The notes: generated by a model not told the origin, from the letters alone. A stretch of DNA of 64,000 nt from Flavobacterium sp. LC2016-23 (GCF_009674775.1 NZ_WKKE01000012.1:62001-126000), one strand, 5' to 3'; shown: positions 36,523 through 46,588, counted from the stretch's first letter. Made by a program: numbers and translations.

Positions 36523-38301
36523 ATGAAGGAATTATTGAAAGAAGAAAATATAGATCTCAACTCCGCTTCATTTGAGGATTGGAGCAAAGAAAAAGATACC
36601 AAAATGGGAAAGATAAAAATATCAGGCGCTGAAGCTGTTATAAGATGTTTGTTAGCAGAAGGAGTAGACCTGGTTTATGGTTATCCGGGAGGAGCGATCA
36701 TGCCGGTTTATGACGAATTATATAAATTTCAGGAGCAGCTGCACCATGTTTTAGTACGCCACGAACAAGGTGCAACACATGCGGCTCAGGGATATGCCAG
36801 AGCTACAGGAAAAGTTGGAGTCGCCATTGCTACTTCGGGACCGGGAGCAACCAATTTAGTTACCGGAATTGCAGATGCTCAGATTGATTCAACGCCAATG
36901 GTTTGTATCACAGGGCAGGTTGGGAAACATTTATTAGGTTCCGATGCCTTTCAGGAAACCGATATTATCGGAATTTCAACTCCTGTTACCAAATGGAATT
37001 ACCAGATTACCGAAGCTTCAGAGATTCCTGAGATCATTGCAAAAGCATTTTATATTGCACGTTCCGGTCGTCCGGGACCTGTTTTAATTGATATTACTAA
37101 AAATGCTCAGTTTGATGAGTTTGAGTTTAGTTATGAAAAATGCACGGGAATCAGAAGTTATGTTCCGGTTCCAAAATTAAAATTAGATAAGGTGGCGGAA
37201 GCTGCTGCAATAATCAATAGTGCTAAAAAACCTTTCATCGTTTTTGGCCAGGGAATTATTCTGGGTCAGGCCGAAGAACAGTTAAAAGCATTTATCGAAA
37301 AATCAGGAATTCCGGCTGGATGGACGATTTTAGGACTTTCAGCCTTACCGACAGATCACCCTTTAAATGTGGGAATGTTAGGAATGCATGGGAATTACGG
37401 GCCTAATTTACTAACAAACGAATGTGATGTTTTAATTGCATTAGGAATGCGTTTTGACGACCGTGTAACAGGTGATTTGAAAACCTATGCCAAACAGGCA
37501 AAAGTAATTCATTTTGAAATTGATCCGGCGGAAGTCGATAAAAACGTAAAAACAGAAGTAGCGGTTTTAGGAGATGTCAAAGAAGCATTAAATGCATTAT
37601 TGCCTTTAATCGATAGCAATTCTCACACGGCCTGGCACAATGAATTCAAAGAAAAACATCAAATCGAATTTGATTCGGTTATAAAGGAAGAATTAAATCC
37701 GACAAATAATAAAGGAATTTCAATGGGAGAAACCATCGAAATGATCAATAAACACTCCAAAGGGGATGCGATCATGGTTTCAGATGTGGGGCAGCACCAG
37801 ATGTTTGCCTGTCGTTATGCGAAATTTAATACAACCAAAAGTAATATTACTTCCGGTGGTTTAGGGACCATGGGATTTGCATTACCGGCTGCAATCGGAG
37901 CTAAAATGGGAAGACCGGACCGCGAAGTGGTAGCTATTATTGGTGATGGTGGTTTTCAGATGACTATTCAGGAATTGGGCACCATTTTTCAGACCAAAGT
38001 CCCTGTGAAAATTGTGGTACTAAACAATGAGTTTCTCGGAATGGTGCGTCAGTGGCAGGAATTGTTTTTTGATAACCGATATGCGTCAACAAATATGATT
38101 AATCCAAATTTTGTGGCAATTGCCGAGGGCTATTACATTAAATCTAAAAAAGTAACAAAACGTGAAGATTTAGACGCAGCTGTCGCAGAAATGATGGCTT
38201 CGAAAGATTCTTATTTCCTGGAAGTTATGGTTGAAAAAGAAAACAATGTATTTCCGATGATTCCAACAGGAGCATGTGTTTCTCAAATTAGATTAAGCTA
38301 A
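36523..38301 (+). CDS. ilvB: Acetolactate synthase, large (catalytic) subunit
   Basis: A 592-residue ThDP enzyme. The catalytic glutamate is in VRHEQGATHAAQGYARATG, the FAD-binding middle domain contains LGMHGNYGPN and ALGMRFDDRVTG, and the ThDP motif is GDGGFQMTIQELGTI...VVLNN. The first roughly 27 residues are charged and extra relative to the usual start, so ATG 36604 is an alternative start. It partners with IlvN, encoded downstream across a palindromic word-repeat spacer. Confidence 0.95.
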   Translation: MKELLKEENIDLNSASFEDWSKEKDTKMGKIKISGAEAVIRCLLAEGVDLVYGYPGGAIMPVYDELYKFQEQLHHVLVRHEQGATHAAQGYARATGKVGVAIATSGPGATNLVTGIADAQIDSTPMVCITGQVGKHLLGSDAFQETDIIGISTPVTKWNYQITEASEIPEIIAKAFYIARSGRPGPVLIDITKNAQFDEFEFSYEKCTGIRSYVPVPKLKLDKVAEAAAIINSAKKPFIVFGQGIILGQAEEQLKAFIEKSGIPAGWTILGLSALPTDHPLNVGMLGMHGNYGPNLLTNECDVLIALGMRFDDRVTGDLKTYAKQAKVIHFEIDPAEVDKNVKTEVAVLGDVKEALNALLPLIDSNSHTAWHNEFKEKHQIEFDSVIKEELNPTNNKGISMGETIEMINKHSKGDAIMVSDVGQHQMFACRYAKFNTTKSNITSGGLGTMGFALPAAIGAKMGRPDREVVAIIGDGGFQMTIQELGTIFQTKVPVKIVVLNNEFLGMVRQWQELFFDNRYASTNMINPNFVAIAEGYYIKSKKVTKREDLDAAVAEMMASKDSYFLEVMVEKENNVFPMIPTGACVSQIRLS

Positions 38302-38304
38302 AAT

Positions 38305-38385
38305 AGAAGTTTCAAGTTTTAAGTTTCAAGTTTCAGGTTCTCAGCAACGTGAAACCTGAAACCTGAAACAAAATAAACTTTAAAC
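38305..38385. repeat. GTTTCAGGTT-family inverted repeat between ilvB and ilvN
   Basis: Words GTTTCAAG, GTTTTAAG, GTTTCAAG and GTTTCAGG are followed by AACCTGAAACCTGAAAC. GTTTCAGGTT (38330-38339) pairs with either AACCTGAAAC copy. The same design occurs at 52618-52680. No T tract follows, so read-through into ilvN is expected. Confidence 0.75.
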
Positions 38386-38394
38386 AAAAATTAC

Positions 38395-38916
38395 ATGGAA
38401 GATAAAACATTTACCATATCGGTATATTCGGAAAATAACGTGGGGTTATTGAATAGGATATCAGGAATATTCTTAAAGCGTCACATTAATATATTAAGTC
38501 TAAACGTTTCAGAATCAGAAATAGAGAATGTTTCAAGATTTATCATTGTAGTGAATACAACTGAAAAATGGGTTCAGAATATTGTTGGACAAATTGAAAA
38601 ACAAATTGAAGTCATTAAAGCATTTTATCACACCGATGAAGAGACTATTTATTTGGAAAATGCCTTATTCAAAATTGCTTCAGGTTTATTATTTGATGAA
38701 AAACAAATTCAGAATATCATCAAAGAAAGTCAGTCGACAATCGTAACGGTTTCCCGGGATTTCTTTGTGATTTCAAAATCAGGAAGACGTTCTGAAATTG
38801 AAGAATTATATGCAAAATTCAAACCGTATGGCATCATGCAGTTTGTACGTTCGGGAAGAATATCGGTTTCCAAAGAGAAAATGGAAATCTCAACAATGCT
38901 GGAAACTCTTAAATAG
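38395..38916 (+). CDS. ilvN: Acetolactate synthase, small (regulatory) subunit
   Basis: A 173-residue protein. The N-terminal ACT domain (about residues 4-75, [21 protein letters not shown]) binds valine for feedback control, and the C-terminal domain (about 90-160) activates the large subunit. The length fits the IlvN/IlvH type. It lies between ilvB and ilvC in one transcript, so it should be made in step with IlvB. Confidence 0.93.
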   Translation: MEDKTFTISVYSENNVGLLNRISGIFLKRHINILSLNVSESEIENVSRFIIVVNTTEKWVQNIVGQIEKQIEVIKAFYHTDEETIYLENALFKIASGLLFDEKQIQNIIKESQSTIVTVSRDFFVISKSGRRSEIEELYAKFKPYGIMQFVRSGRISVSKEKMEISTMLETLK

Positions 38917-38960
38917 TATCAATTATTAAATTACAACATTCATTAAATATTATTAAAAAA

Positions 38961-40430
38961 ATGGCAAATTATTTCAACACACTACCACTTAGATTACAAT
39001 TAGAACAATTAGGCGTTTGCGAATTTATGGAGCAATCAGAATTTGCAGACGGAATTGCAGCTTTGGCCGGAAAAAAAGTTGTGATTGTAGGTTGTGGTGC
39101 ACAAGGTTTGAATCAGGGTTTAAACATGAGAGACTCCGGATTGGATATTTCATACGCACTTCGTGCCGATGCAATCGCTGAAAAAAGAGCTTCTTATAAA
39201 AATGCAACCGAAAATGGTTTTAAAGTGGGGACTTATGAAGAATTAATTCCAACAGCCGATTTAGTTTGTAACCTGACTCCGGATAAGCAACATACCGCTG
39301 TTGTTACTGCAATTATGCCATTAATGAAAAACGGTTCTACATTGGCTTATTCCCACGGATTTAATATTGTGGAAGAAGGAATGCAGATTCGTAAAGATAT
39401 TACGGTAATCATGTGTGCCCCAAAATGTCCGGGTTCTGAAGTTCGTGAAGAATATAAAAGAGGTTTTGGTGTACCAACCCTTATCGCTGTACACCCTGAA
39501 AATGATCCGAACGGTTTTGGTTTAGATCAGGCAAAAGCATATGCTGTAGCTACTGGCGGACATAAAGCAGGAGTTTTGAAATCATCTTTTGTTGCTGAAG
39601 TAAAATCAGATTTAATGGGAGAACAAACCATCCTTTGTGGTTTGTTGCAAACCGGCTCTATTTTATGTTTTGATAAAATGGTTGAAAAAGGAATTGATCC
39701 GGCTTATGCTTCAAAATTAATTCAATACGGATGGGAGACGATCACAGAAGCTTTGAAACATGGAGGAATCACCAATATGATGGACCGTCTTTCAAATCCT
39801 GCAAAAATCGAAGCTTACGAATTAGCTGATGAACTGAAAGATATTATGCGTCCTTTGTTTCAAAAACATCAGGATGATATTATTTCCGGCGAATTTTCAA
39901 GAACAATGATGATCGACTGGGCTAATGATGATGTAAACTTATTAAAATGGAGAGCTGCAACCGGAGAAACGAACTTCGAAAAAACAGCTCCACAGGAAGC
40001 TCCAATTGCGGAACAGGAATATTTTGACAACGGAGTTTTAATGATCGCAATGGTGAAAGCCGGAGTTGAACTGGCTTTTGAAACTATGACAGAAGCAGGT
40101 ATCATCGAAGAATCGGCTTACTACGAGTCTTTGCATGAATTGCCATTGATCGCCAATACGATTGCAAGAAAAAAATTATTTGAAATGAATCGTGTTATTT
40201 CGGATACGGCAGAATATGGCTGCTATTTATTTGACCATGCCTGTAAACCGTTACTGACTGAATTCATGAAAAAAGTAGAAACAAATGTAATAGGAAAACC
40301 ATTCTCTACTTCAAACGGAGTAGATAATGCTGTTTTGATTGCAGTAAACAAAGAAATCCGTCAGCATCCTATTGAAGAAGTAGGAGCATGGTTGAGAGAA
40401 TCTATGACTGCAATGAAAAAAATTGGATAA
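38961..40430 (+). CDS. ilvC: Ketol-acid reductoisomerase, class II (long)
   Basis: A 489-residue NADPH enzyme that isomerises and reduces acetolactate and aceto-hydroxybutyrate. The cofactor loop is [22 protein letters not shown]; the metal-binding acidic residues are in [15 protein letters not shown]. The knotted C-terminal domain is duplicated, which gives the long E. coli/plant-type class II form, not the 330-residue class I. It is the last gene of the operon. Threonine deaminase and branched-chain aminotransferase are not in the window. Confidence 0.95.
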   Translation: MANYFNTLPLRLQLEQLGVCEFMEQSEFADGIAALAGKKVVIVGCGAQGLNQGLNMRDSGLDISYALRADAIAEKRASYKNATENGFKVGTYEELIPTADLVCNLTPDKQHTAVVTAIMPLMKNGSTLAYSHGFNIVEEGMQIRKDITVIMCAPKCPGSEVREEYKRGFGVPTLIAVHPENDPNGFGLDQAKAYAVATGGHKAGVLKSSFVAEVKSDLMGEQTILCGLLQTGSILCFDKMVEKGIDPAYASKLIQYGWETITEALKHGGITNMMDRLSNPAKIEAYELADELKDIMRPLFQKHQDDIISGEFSRTMMIDWANDDVNLLKWRAATGETNFEKTAPQEAPIAEQEYFDNGVLMIAMVKAGVELAFETMTEAGIIEESAYYESLHELPLIANTIARKKLFEMNRVISDTAEYGCYLFDHACKPLLTEFMKKVETNVIGKPFSTSNGVDNAVLIAVNKEIRQHPIEEVGAWLRESMTAMKKIG

Positions 40431-40434
40431 TAAA

Positions 40435-40600
40435 TTGGGAATTACCACACAATCGACTGTGATGGGATTTGCACTGTATCTCTGTTTTATGTAATATTTT
40501 GAATTAGTAAGCACTTATTAAGATTATATGGATATAGATGCATATTGTATTCACTTAACTTCTTATGTGAGTTTGTAAGTTAAGTGAAGGTAATCCCGAA
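40435..40600 (+). ncRNA. Candidate structured RNA or palindromic element between ilvC and acs
   Basis: An outer stem pairs 40435-40446 (TTGGGAATTACC) with 40589-40599 (GGTAATCCCGA), 11 pairs with one bulged A and one G-T pair. Directly inside its 3' strand is a 12-bp perfect hairpin, TTCACTTAACTT (40550-40561) with AAGTTAAGTGAA (40577-40588). Near the 5' side CACA and TGTG flank ATCGAC. No T tract follows, so it is not a simple terminator. It may be a regulatory RNA, a processed 3' UTR or a miniature mobile element; strand is assumed from the ilvC direction. Confidence 0.4.
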
Positions 40601-40938
40601 TAATGGGGTATGTTTAGTAATAAATGTACTGGTATGGATTTCTATATTAATTAATAATGATGCTGCTATTTTCAAAATAGAACAAAAGCATAGTAATGCA
40701 GTATTACAAAAAAAAAATTAATTGTTATTGAAATTGTTAAAAAGAAGAAGGCATGATATTTATATATTGTGCCTTTTTTGTGATAATCAATTTATCATAA
40801 AACCTTAATTTTTATATTAAATTCATAAAAAAACTACATTTTTTTTAATATATGTTTTTTTATGCTAAAATTTATGAATTAAATAATTTTAAGAATACGC
40901 TGATATTTAATACATTTATAAAAAAATTCCAAAAACAT
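40601..40938. other. Gene-free AT-rich region with terminator before acs
   Basis: GGCATGATAT...ATATTGTGCC followed by TTTTTT (40748-40779) is a plausible terminator for transcripts from ilvC. CTATTTTCAAAATAG is a small inverted repeat near 40670. The last 130 bp are extremely AT-rich and should hold the acs promoter, but no box is clear. An upstream in-frame extension of acs to 40852 does not look coding. Confidence 0.5.
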
Positions 40939-42849
40939 ATGAGTTATTATAAAATTGAAAATTTAGAACAATATTTTAAACATTACAATAAGTCAATAAG
41001 GGAACCGAGGAAATTTTGGGGGAAAATAGCAGAAGAAAATTTTACCTGGTACCAACAATGGGAAAAAGTTGTAGATTTCAATATGGCTGATGCTGAAGTA
41101 AAATGGTTTACTGAAGCAAAAGTAAATATTACTAAAAATTGCATCGACAGACATTTAAGCAAAAGAGGAGAAAAAACAGCAATTATTTTTGAACCAAACG
41201 ATCCTTCTGAAACAGCTTTACATATAACATACAACGAACTTTACGAACGCGTGTCAAGAATGGCCAACGTTTTGCGTGAGCAGGGAGTTCGCAAAGGAGA
41301 CAGAGTTTGTATTTACTTACCAATGATTCCGGAATTAGCAGTGGCTGTATTGGCCTGTGCCAGAATCGGAGCCATTCACTCGGTAATTTTTGCGGGATTT
41401 TCAGCATCTGCCGTATCGGCAAGGATTAACGATTGCGAATGCAAAATGGTAATTACGTCAGACGGTGGTTACAGAGGAAACAAAACAATTGACCTGAAAG
41501 GAATTGTAGATGAAGCTCTTGATACTTGTCCATCTGTTTCTAAAGTTTTAGTCGTTAAAAGGACTCAGACAGAAGTTAAAATGAAAGACGGTCGTGACAT
41601 TTGGTTACAACCTTTATTAGATGCTGCTATAGATAATAGTGTTGCTGAGATCATGGACGCTGAAGATCCTTTGTTTATTTTATATACTTCGGGATCAACA
41701 GGAAAACCTAAAGGAATGGTGCATACCACGGCCGGATATATGGTTTATACCGCTTATACTTTTAAGAATGTTTTCAGCCACGAAGAAAATGATATTTTCT
41801 GGTGTACGGCAGATATTGGCTGGATCACAGGTCACTCTTATATTTTATACGGACCTTTACTAAACGGAGGAACAACCGTAATTTTCGAAGGAGTTCCGTC
41901 TTATCCGGATTTCAGCCGTTTTTGGGATATTATCGAAAAACATAAAATTACACAGTTTTACACAGCACCAACGGCAATCCGTTCACTAGCAAAAGAGAGT
42001 TTAGATTATATTCAAAAATATCCTCTGAAATCACTTAAAGTTATTGGATCTGTTGGAGAGCCAATTAATGAGGAAGCATGGCACTGGTTCAATGATCACG
42101 TTGGAGATAAAAGATGCCCTGTTGTAGATACCTGGTGGCAGACGGAAACCGGTGGAATCATGATTTCTCCGATTGCGTTTGTAACACCAACAAAACCAAC
42201 GTATGCCACTTTACCATTACCTGGAATCCAGCCTGTTTTGATGGATGAAAAACGTAATGAAATTGAAGGAAATCAGGTGGTAGGAAGTTTATGCATTAAA
42301 TTTCCATGGCCGGGAATCGCCAGAACAATCTGGGGAGATCATGAACGTTATAAAGAAACTTATTTTTCTGCTTTTCCGGGGAAATATTTCACAGGTGACG
42401 GCGCTTTGAGAGATGAAGTAGGATATTACAGAATTACGGGAAGAGTGGATGATGTGGTTATCGTTTCCGGACATAATTTAGGAACGGCTCCTATTGAAGA
42501 TGCTATTAATGAGCATCCTGCAGTTGCAGAATCTGCCATTGTTGGTTTCCCTCATGAAATAAAAGGAAATGCCTTATACGGTTATGTGATTCTGAAAGAA
42601 ACAGGAGAAGTCAGAAATAAAGAAAATTTATCAAAAGAAATCAATCAGTATATTTCAGATCATATCGGGCCAATTGCGAAATTAGATAAAATTCAATTCG
42701 TTTCGGGATTGCCAAAAACACGTTCCGGAAAAATCATGCGTAGAATTCTGCGTAAAATTGCGGAAGGAGATTTTTCTAATTTTGGAGATACTTCAACTTT
42801 ACTGAATCCTGAAGTTGTCGAAGAAATTACAAAAGACAGAATCGCTTAA
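40939..42849 (+). CDS. acs: Acetyl-coenzyme A synthetase
   Basis: A 636-residue AMP-forming ligase that activates acetate. Motifs are YTSGSTGKPKGMVHT (ATP/AMP-binding), TWWQTETGG, YRITGRVDDVV, and the C-terminal TRSGKIMRR, whose lysine is the known acetylation site in Acs. ATG 40939 (MSYYKIENLEQYFK) is chosen because homologues start there and the 29 upstream in-frame residues are unlike Acs. A terminator and a REP-like element separate it from a convergent pair likely to be linked with acetate metabolism. Confidence 0.95.
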   Translation: MSYYKIENLEQYFKHYNKSIREPRKFWGKIAEENFTWYQQWEKVVDFNMADAEVKWFTEAKVNITKNCIDRHLSKRGEKTAIIFEPNDPSETALHITYNELYERVSRMANVLREQGVRKGDRVCIYLPMIPELAVAVLACARIGAIHSVIFAGFSASAVSARINDCECKMVITSDGGYRGNKTIDLKGIVDEALDTCPSVSKVLVVKRTQTEVKMKDGRDIWLQPLLDAAIDNSVAEIMDAEDPLFILYTSGSTGKPKGMVHTTAGYMVYTAYTFKNVFSHEENDIFWCTADIGWITGHSYILYGPLLNGGTTVIFEGVPSYPDFSRFWDIIEKHKITQFYTAPTAIRSLAKESLDYIQKYPLKSLKVIGSVGEPINEEAWHWFNDHVGDKRCPVVDTWWQTETGGIMISPIAFVTPTKPTYATLPLPGIQPVLMDEKRNEIEGNQVVGSLCIKFPWPGIARTIWGDHERYKETYFSAFPGKYFTGDGALRDEVGYYRITGRVDDVVIVSGHNLGTAPIEDAINEHPAVAESAIVGFPHEIKGNALYGYVILKETGEVRNKENLSKEINQYISDHIGPIAKLDKIQFVSGLPKTRSGKIMRRILRKIAEGDFSNFGDTSTLLNPEVVEEITKDRIA

Positions 42850-42887
42850 TTAAAATCGTCTTTATCAGATTTTAAAACATAGAAATA

Positions 42888-42917
42888 AAAATGCCTCTTA
42901 ATTTTAAGAGGCATTTT
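42888..42917 (+). terminator. Terminator of acs
   Basis: AAATGCCTCTTAA pairs with TTAAGAGGCATTT over a small T-rich loop and continues into T residues. Confidence 0.85.
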
Positions 42918-42948
42918 TTATATAATCAGTTTCCAAAACCGAAAATCC

Positions 42949-43022
42949 TGTCAGACTGAGCGAAGTCGAAGTCCGTCATGCAGAATCACTTTGCGGAAGC
43001 TTCGACTTCGCTCAGCCTGACA
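42949..43022. repeat. REP-like 23-bp inverted repeat
   Basis: The arm 42949-42971 pairs with 43000-43022 at 22 of 23 positions around a 28-nt loop. The arm contains CTTCGACTTCGCTCAG, also present at 27049-27064. It lies between convergent genes. Confidence 0.8.
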
Positions 43023-43031
43023 TCGTTTTAT

Positions 43032-43628
43032 TTATTTAATTCCCAAACGGGATTTTAACTTCAAAAATAGTAACGCAATTCTGTAAGCTTCCTCGGAAGA
43101 TGAATTACGGTCACTTTTTGGAATTTTATAAATATCGCATAAGTCATCTAGTGAAAACTGCTTATCGTTGATATCCATTAATTTTCTATACATCATATCC
43201 ACGTCCAGCGCTTCATTTTTTAATCTTCCGCAATCCAGACGCTCTAAGGCAGTATTAATCATTTCGACGTCAAAATTAATATGATGTCCCACTAAAACAG
43301 CATTGCCCAAAAAATTGATAAAAGCTTCAATTGCTTTAGGTTCTTCCATTTTTATCATTTTACTTTCAATAATAAATTCATTTGAAAGTCCGTTGTCTTC
43401 CAAAAACTTATATTGCAGTAAAACAGATTCAAAGCTATCCTTAATTACAACGCTGTCATCAACTACAGTAAAAGCGCCCAAGGATAAAATCACATCCTTA
43501 TTCGGGTTCAAACCAGAAGTTTCTGTAGATAAAACTACAAATCTATTGGGTTTAGTCTCGAATTTGGTCAGGTAATCTTTCCAGAAATCAGGATGTTCTT
43601 TGTTGATATTTTTAATCCAGTCCAGCAT
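43032..43628 (-). CDS. DnaQ-like exonuclease-fold protein with altered catalytic residues
   Basis: A 198-residue protein with the shape of a DEDD 3'-5' exonuclease. Exo I reads LSTETSG (residues 33-39), so the first catalytic Asp is Ser34. Exo II is intact (GHHINFD, Asp120). Exo III has Asn175 and Glu180 where His and Asp are expected. It starts 3 bp after the DUF294 gene in the same direction, so the two are co-transcribed, and the pair is convergent with acs. This linkage is familiar near acetate genes in several bacteria. Reduced or absent nuclease activity is inference. Confidence 0.72.
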   Translation of the reverse strand: MLDWIKNINKEHPDFWKDYLTKFETKPNRFVVLSTETSGLNPNKDVILSLGAFTVVDDSVVIKDSFESVLLQYKFLEDNGLSNEFIIESKMIKMEEPKAIEAFINFLGNAVLVGHHINFDVEMINTALERLDCGRLKNEALDVDMMYRKLMDINDKQFSLDDLCDIYKIPKSDRNSSSEEAYRIALLFLKLKSRLGIK

Positions 43629-43631
43629 ATT

Positions 43632-45548
43632 TTAGGAGAATTGTGTAAGTTGAAATTTGTTCTTAATTAATTCTTCAAGATCTTTCATTGGTGTTAAAGC
43701 ATTTTTTAATTTTTCTTTATCATTTTTTGACATCTCTCTCAAATTTATAAATTGTCCCGAATCATCATTTTTCAAACCTTCAACAGTTCTGAATTTAGAT
43801 AGTGTTAAAAAAGCTTCAGCGCAACTTAGATAGATTTCAGCATTTTTAGAATCCGTTATCGCCAATTGCTTGAATCGTAAATACGTATTCTGTATTCCTT
43901 TTATATTTGAATTCAAAATTAACAAACGGGCACCATCAATTAAAGGCATCAGGGCACGCGTTTTTATATCGAATTTTCCTTTATGCGGCCCATCTTCTTC
44001 TACAAGGAATTTTTTGAAGAAACTCAATGGCGAATTTTTCTTTAAGGCATCATTACCCAGGAAATCAAAGAATAAAGTATTGTTTACGGCATTTTTAAAA
44101 ATAACACTTTCTATCGCTTCTTCAATTTTAGGTTCTCCGAAAACAATTTCATAATCAAAGAAAATACTGCTCAGATCGTTGCTGTTTTCACCTGGAGTAT
44201 TCATCCAGCTGTTGTATTGTTTCGTCCAGTCAGTCAATGACTTACACCAAAGCATATTACTTCCCATATGTCCGTTTGGACAAAGTTCATAACCTACTTT
44301 TTCCAGGATGGCAGTAGTTCTTTTTGCCAGTCGTAAAAAGTAATCTTTTACATCCCGGTATTTTTCAGGAGTAACATCTTCAAATATTAAAATGCTGTCC
44401 TGATCTGTTAATAAAAGCTGTTCTTTACGCCCCTGACTACCAATACTCAGCCACGCAAATCGGGCAGGAGGTGAGCCCAGATCTAAAATGGATAACTCCA
44501 CAGATCGTTTTATAATGGCCAGGTTTATTTCACTTGCGATATTACTGACATGCGAAATCGGAATATTTTTCTGAATCGAATTCTGAATCAGATCAGACAA
44601 ACGATCGCGTATTTGTTTTAAATCTTTTGGAAGTTGTGAACGTTTGATTTCTTTAATCAAAACTCCGGGATTACTGGCCTGGGCTACAATTAAATCGTGT
44701 TCAGATATAATTCCTTTTACAGCAGACTTACTCGTACCATCCTTAGTTACACATAAATGCGTTACATTGTGTTTCAGCATTAACAATTGTGCTTCGGCCA
44801 AAGAAACATTTTCTAATACTGTAACCACAGGCGAAGACATGATTTTGTCAATAGTTTCGGTAATAGGATAGCGGCCTGTCGCTATTTTTGATGATAAATC
44901 AGCATCCGTAACAATTCCAATCGGATGGTTTTTTTCACAGACTACAATATTATCTACCATTGCTTCAGTCATTAAAATGGCAACATCTTTTACAATGTGA
45001 TGTGCTTCTGTTTTTAATGGCGAATTGTTATACGTAAGGGATTGTATGTACTGCATTTCTGACTGCTGATCTACGTAAAACGAAGTATCAGAAATCAGTT
45101 TTCCATTTGAGCTGACACTGTCCTTGGTATGTCTTGAATTTGTTGCAAAACTTTCCAGTAAAAAGTTTAAAACATCAGAATTATTAGCCACAAAAGGTCT
45201 GAAAACAGCTATGGGTATTGCATAAACAATAGTTTCTTCACGAGCCTTAGCGGTCATCATGTAGTTGTTTTTAGCAAAAAACGGACGCAGACCAAAAATA
45301 TCACCTTCATGACATTTGTTTATAATTGTTTCTTCAGCATCAGCAATTGTCGTCAGATTTATAACCCCGGAAGCTACCACATAAAAACTGTCATGCAGGA
45401 TATCATTGTTTTGAAATAATACCGCATGTTTTTCTAAGTTGATAACACGGATATTAGTTGCAATTTCAGATAATTCCTGAAAAGTCAGATTCTTAAATGG
45501 CTGATATTCTTTTAAAAAATCTGCAATATGCTCGGCAATTGTATTCAT
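43632..45548 (-). CDS. cNMP-binding / CBS / DUF294 nucleotidyltransferase-like signalling protein
   Basis: A 638-residue multidomain protein. A cyclic-nucleotide-binding-type domain (about 15-130) is followed by two CBS motifs (about 165-290, the second with GIISEHDLIVAQ), the nucleotidyltransferase-like DUF294 domain (about 300-440, with GSQGRKEQLLLTDQDSILI) and its C-terminal helical partner. There is no membrane segment. It is in one operon with the exonuclease-like gene and beside acs. Sensing adenylate or cNMP levels to tune acetate use is a reasonable inference, not shown here. Confidence 0.85.
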   Translation of the reverse strand: MNTIAEHIADFLKEYQPFKNLTFQELSEIATNIRVINLEKHAVLFQNNDILHDSFYVVASGVINLTTIADAEETIINKCHEGDIFGLRPFFAKNNYMMTAKAREETIVYAIPIAVFRPFVANNSDVLNFLLESFATNSRHTKDSVSSNGKLISDTSFYVDQQSEMQYIQSLTYNNSPLKTEAHHIVKDVAILMTEAMVDNIVVCEKNHPIGIVTDADLSSKIATGRYPITETIDKIMSSPVVTVLENVSLAEAQLLMLKHNVTHLCVTKDGTSKSAVKGIISEHDLIVAQASNPGVLIKEIKRSQLPKDLKQIRDRLSDLIQNSIQKNIPISHVSNIASEINLAIIKRSVELSILDLGSPPARFAWLSIGSQGRKEQLLLTDQDSILIFEDVTPEKYRDVKDYFLRLAKRTTAILEKVGYELCPNGHMGSNMLWCKSLTDWTKQYNSWMNTPGENSNDLSSIFFDYEIVFGEPKIEEAIESVIFKNAVNNTLFFDFLGNDALKKNSPLSFFKKFLVEEDGPHKGKFDIKTRALMPLIDGARLLILNSNIKGIQNTYLRFKQLAITDSKNAEIYLSCAEAFLTLSKFRTVEGLKNDDSGQFINLREMSKNDKEKLKNALTPMKDLEELIKNKFQLTQFS

Positions 45549-45836
<288 letters not shown>

Positions 45837-46170
45837 ATGGCTTTAAAACGTTCCTCTTTAGAGAATTACACGCTATTACTTGTAGAATTAAACAAGATGC
45901 GTCACACAAATTTCAATGCAAAAACATTTTTAAAAAAAATGCGTAAATTTTGCAAAACCTCTCATTTAAAGTTTAAAACATTATTTCTAAGAATCCGTGG
46001 TTCAAATATAGAAATTACAATTCGAGTCAAAACTTCTTAAACATTTGCATAACTGGTGTAAAAATGTTGGATTTGATTATCAATACATTAATATTTACAA
46101 TAGAAAAACTGGTAATTATATCGCTCGGCAATACTCTAATGATTATATAATAGATAAGCCTTTGTATTGA
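45837..46170 (+). pseudogene. Small degraded or frameshifted gene
   Basis: From ATG 45837 a frame of 67 very basic residues ends at 46040. In the +1 frame, 46012-46170 reads on as clearly protein-like sequence (LHNWCKNVGFDYQYINIYNR, then KTGNYIARQYSNDYIIDKPL) but has no start codon of its own. A plus-strand terminator overlaps its stop. Together they look like one gene of about 110 codons broken by a frameshift. No family is recognised. A genuine short basic protein plus chance coding is the alternative. Confidence 0.35.
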
Positions 46171-46186
46171 TTTACAAAGGCTTTTT
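46156..46186 (+). terminator. Plus-strand terminator
   Basis: AAGCCTTTGTA (46156-46166) and TACAAAGGCTT (46173-46183) form a perfect stem over 6 nt, then T residues. It overlaps the end of the protein-like frame at 46170 and the stop of the convergent gene. Confidence 0.75.
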
Positions 46187-46588
46187 ATCTGGGTTAAATT
46201 TGGGGTCTTCAACATTTACCAATGTTTTTATTAAGGCAAGCGTATTGTATATAATTAAGATTACACATAAAATAAATACGCTGTCAATTACATATGTTCT
46301 GAACAGATAAATAATATGAACAAAGCAATGTAGAGATACTATTGGAATTATAATGTAATTTGCTGTTTTATCAAAAGTATTGAAGCTCCAGAAAAATTTT
46401 ACAACAAAACCCATTATTAAAATTGTCAATGTTGTACCTAGTAAAAGCATTATAATAAATCCTGCTATAAATGAAATAGATTCTAAATGTGCTAAATAAT
46501 TTGCGCACCTATTTATTACATCGTATAAACCGTAAGTAAATAATAAAATAGAAAATAAATAGATTGCGAATTTTAATATATTTTTCAT
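46172..46588 (-). CDS. Small membrane protein of unknown function
   Basis: A 138-residue protein with four hydrophobic helices (about 5-24, 39-68, 77-96 and 98-122) and a short charged tail ending in DPKFNPDKKPL. No motif is recognised. It is convergent with the degraded frame and overlaps its terminator. Composition is very AT-rich, which gives many Ile, Phe and Asn residues. Confidence 0.55.
   Translation of the reverse strand: MKNILKFAIYLFSILLFTYGLYDVINRCANYLAHLESISFIAGFIIMLLLGTTLTILIMGFVVKFFWSFNTFDKTANYIIIPIVSLHCFVHIIYLFRTYVIDSVFILCVILIIYNTLALIKTLVNVEDPKFNPDKKPL

Noticed and set aside
40852..40938. N-terminal extension of acs
   Set aside because: The 29 residues are Phe/Lys/Asn-rich read-through of AT-rich DNA; Acs homology starts at ATG 40939.
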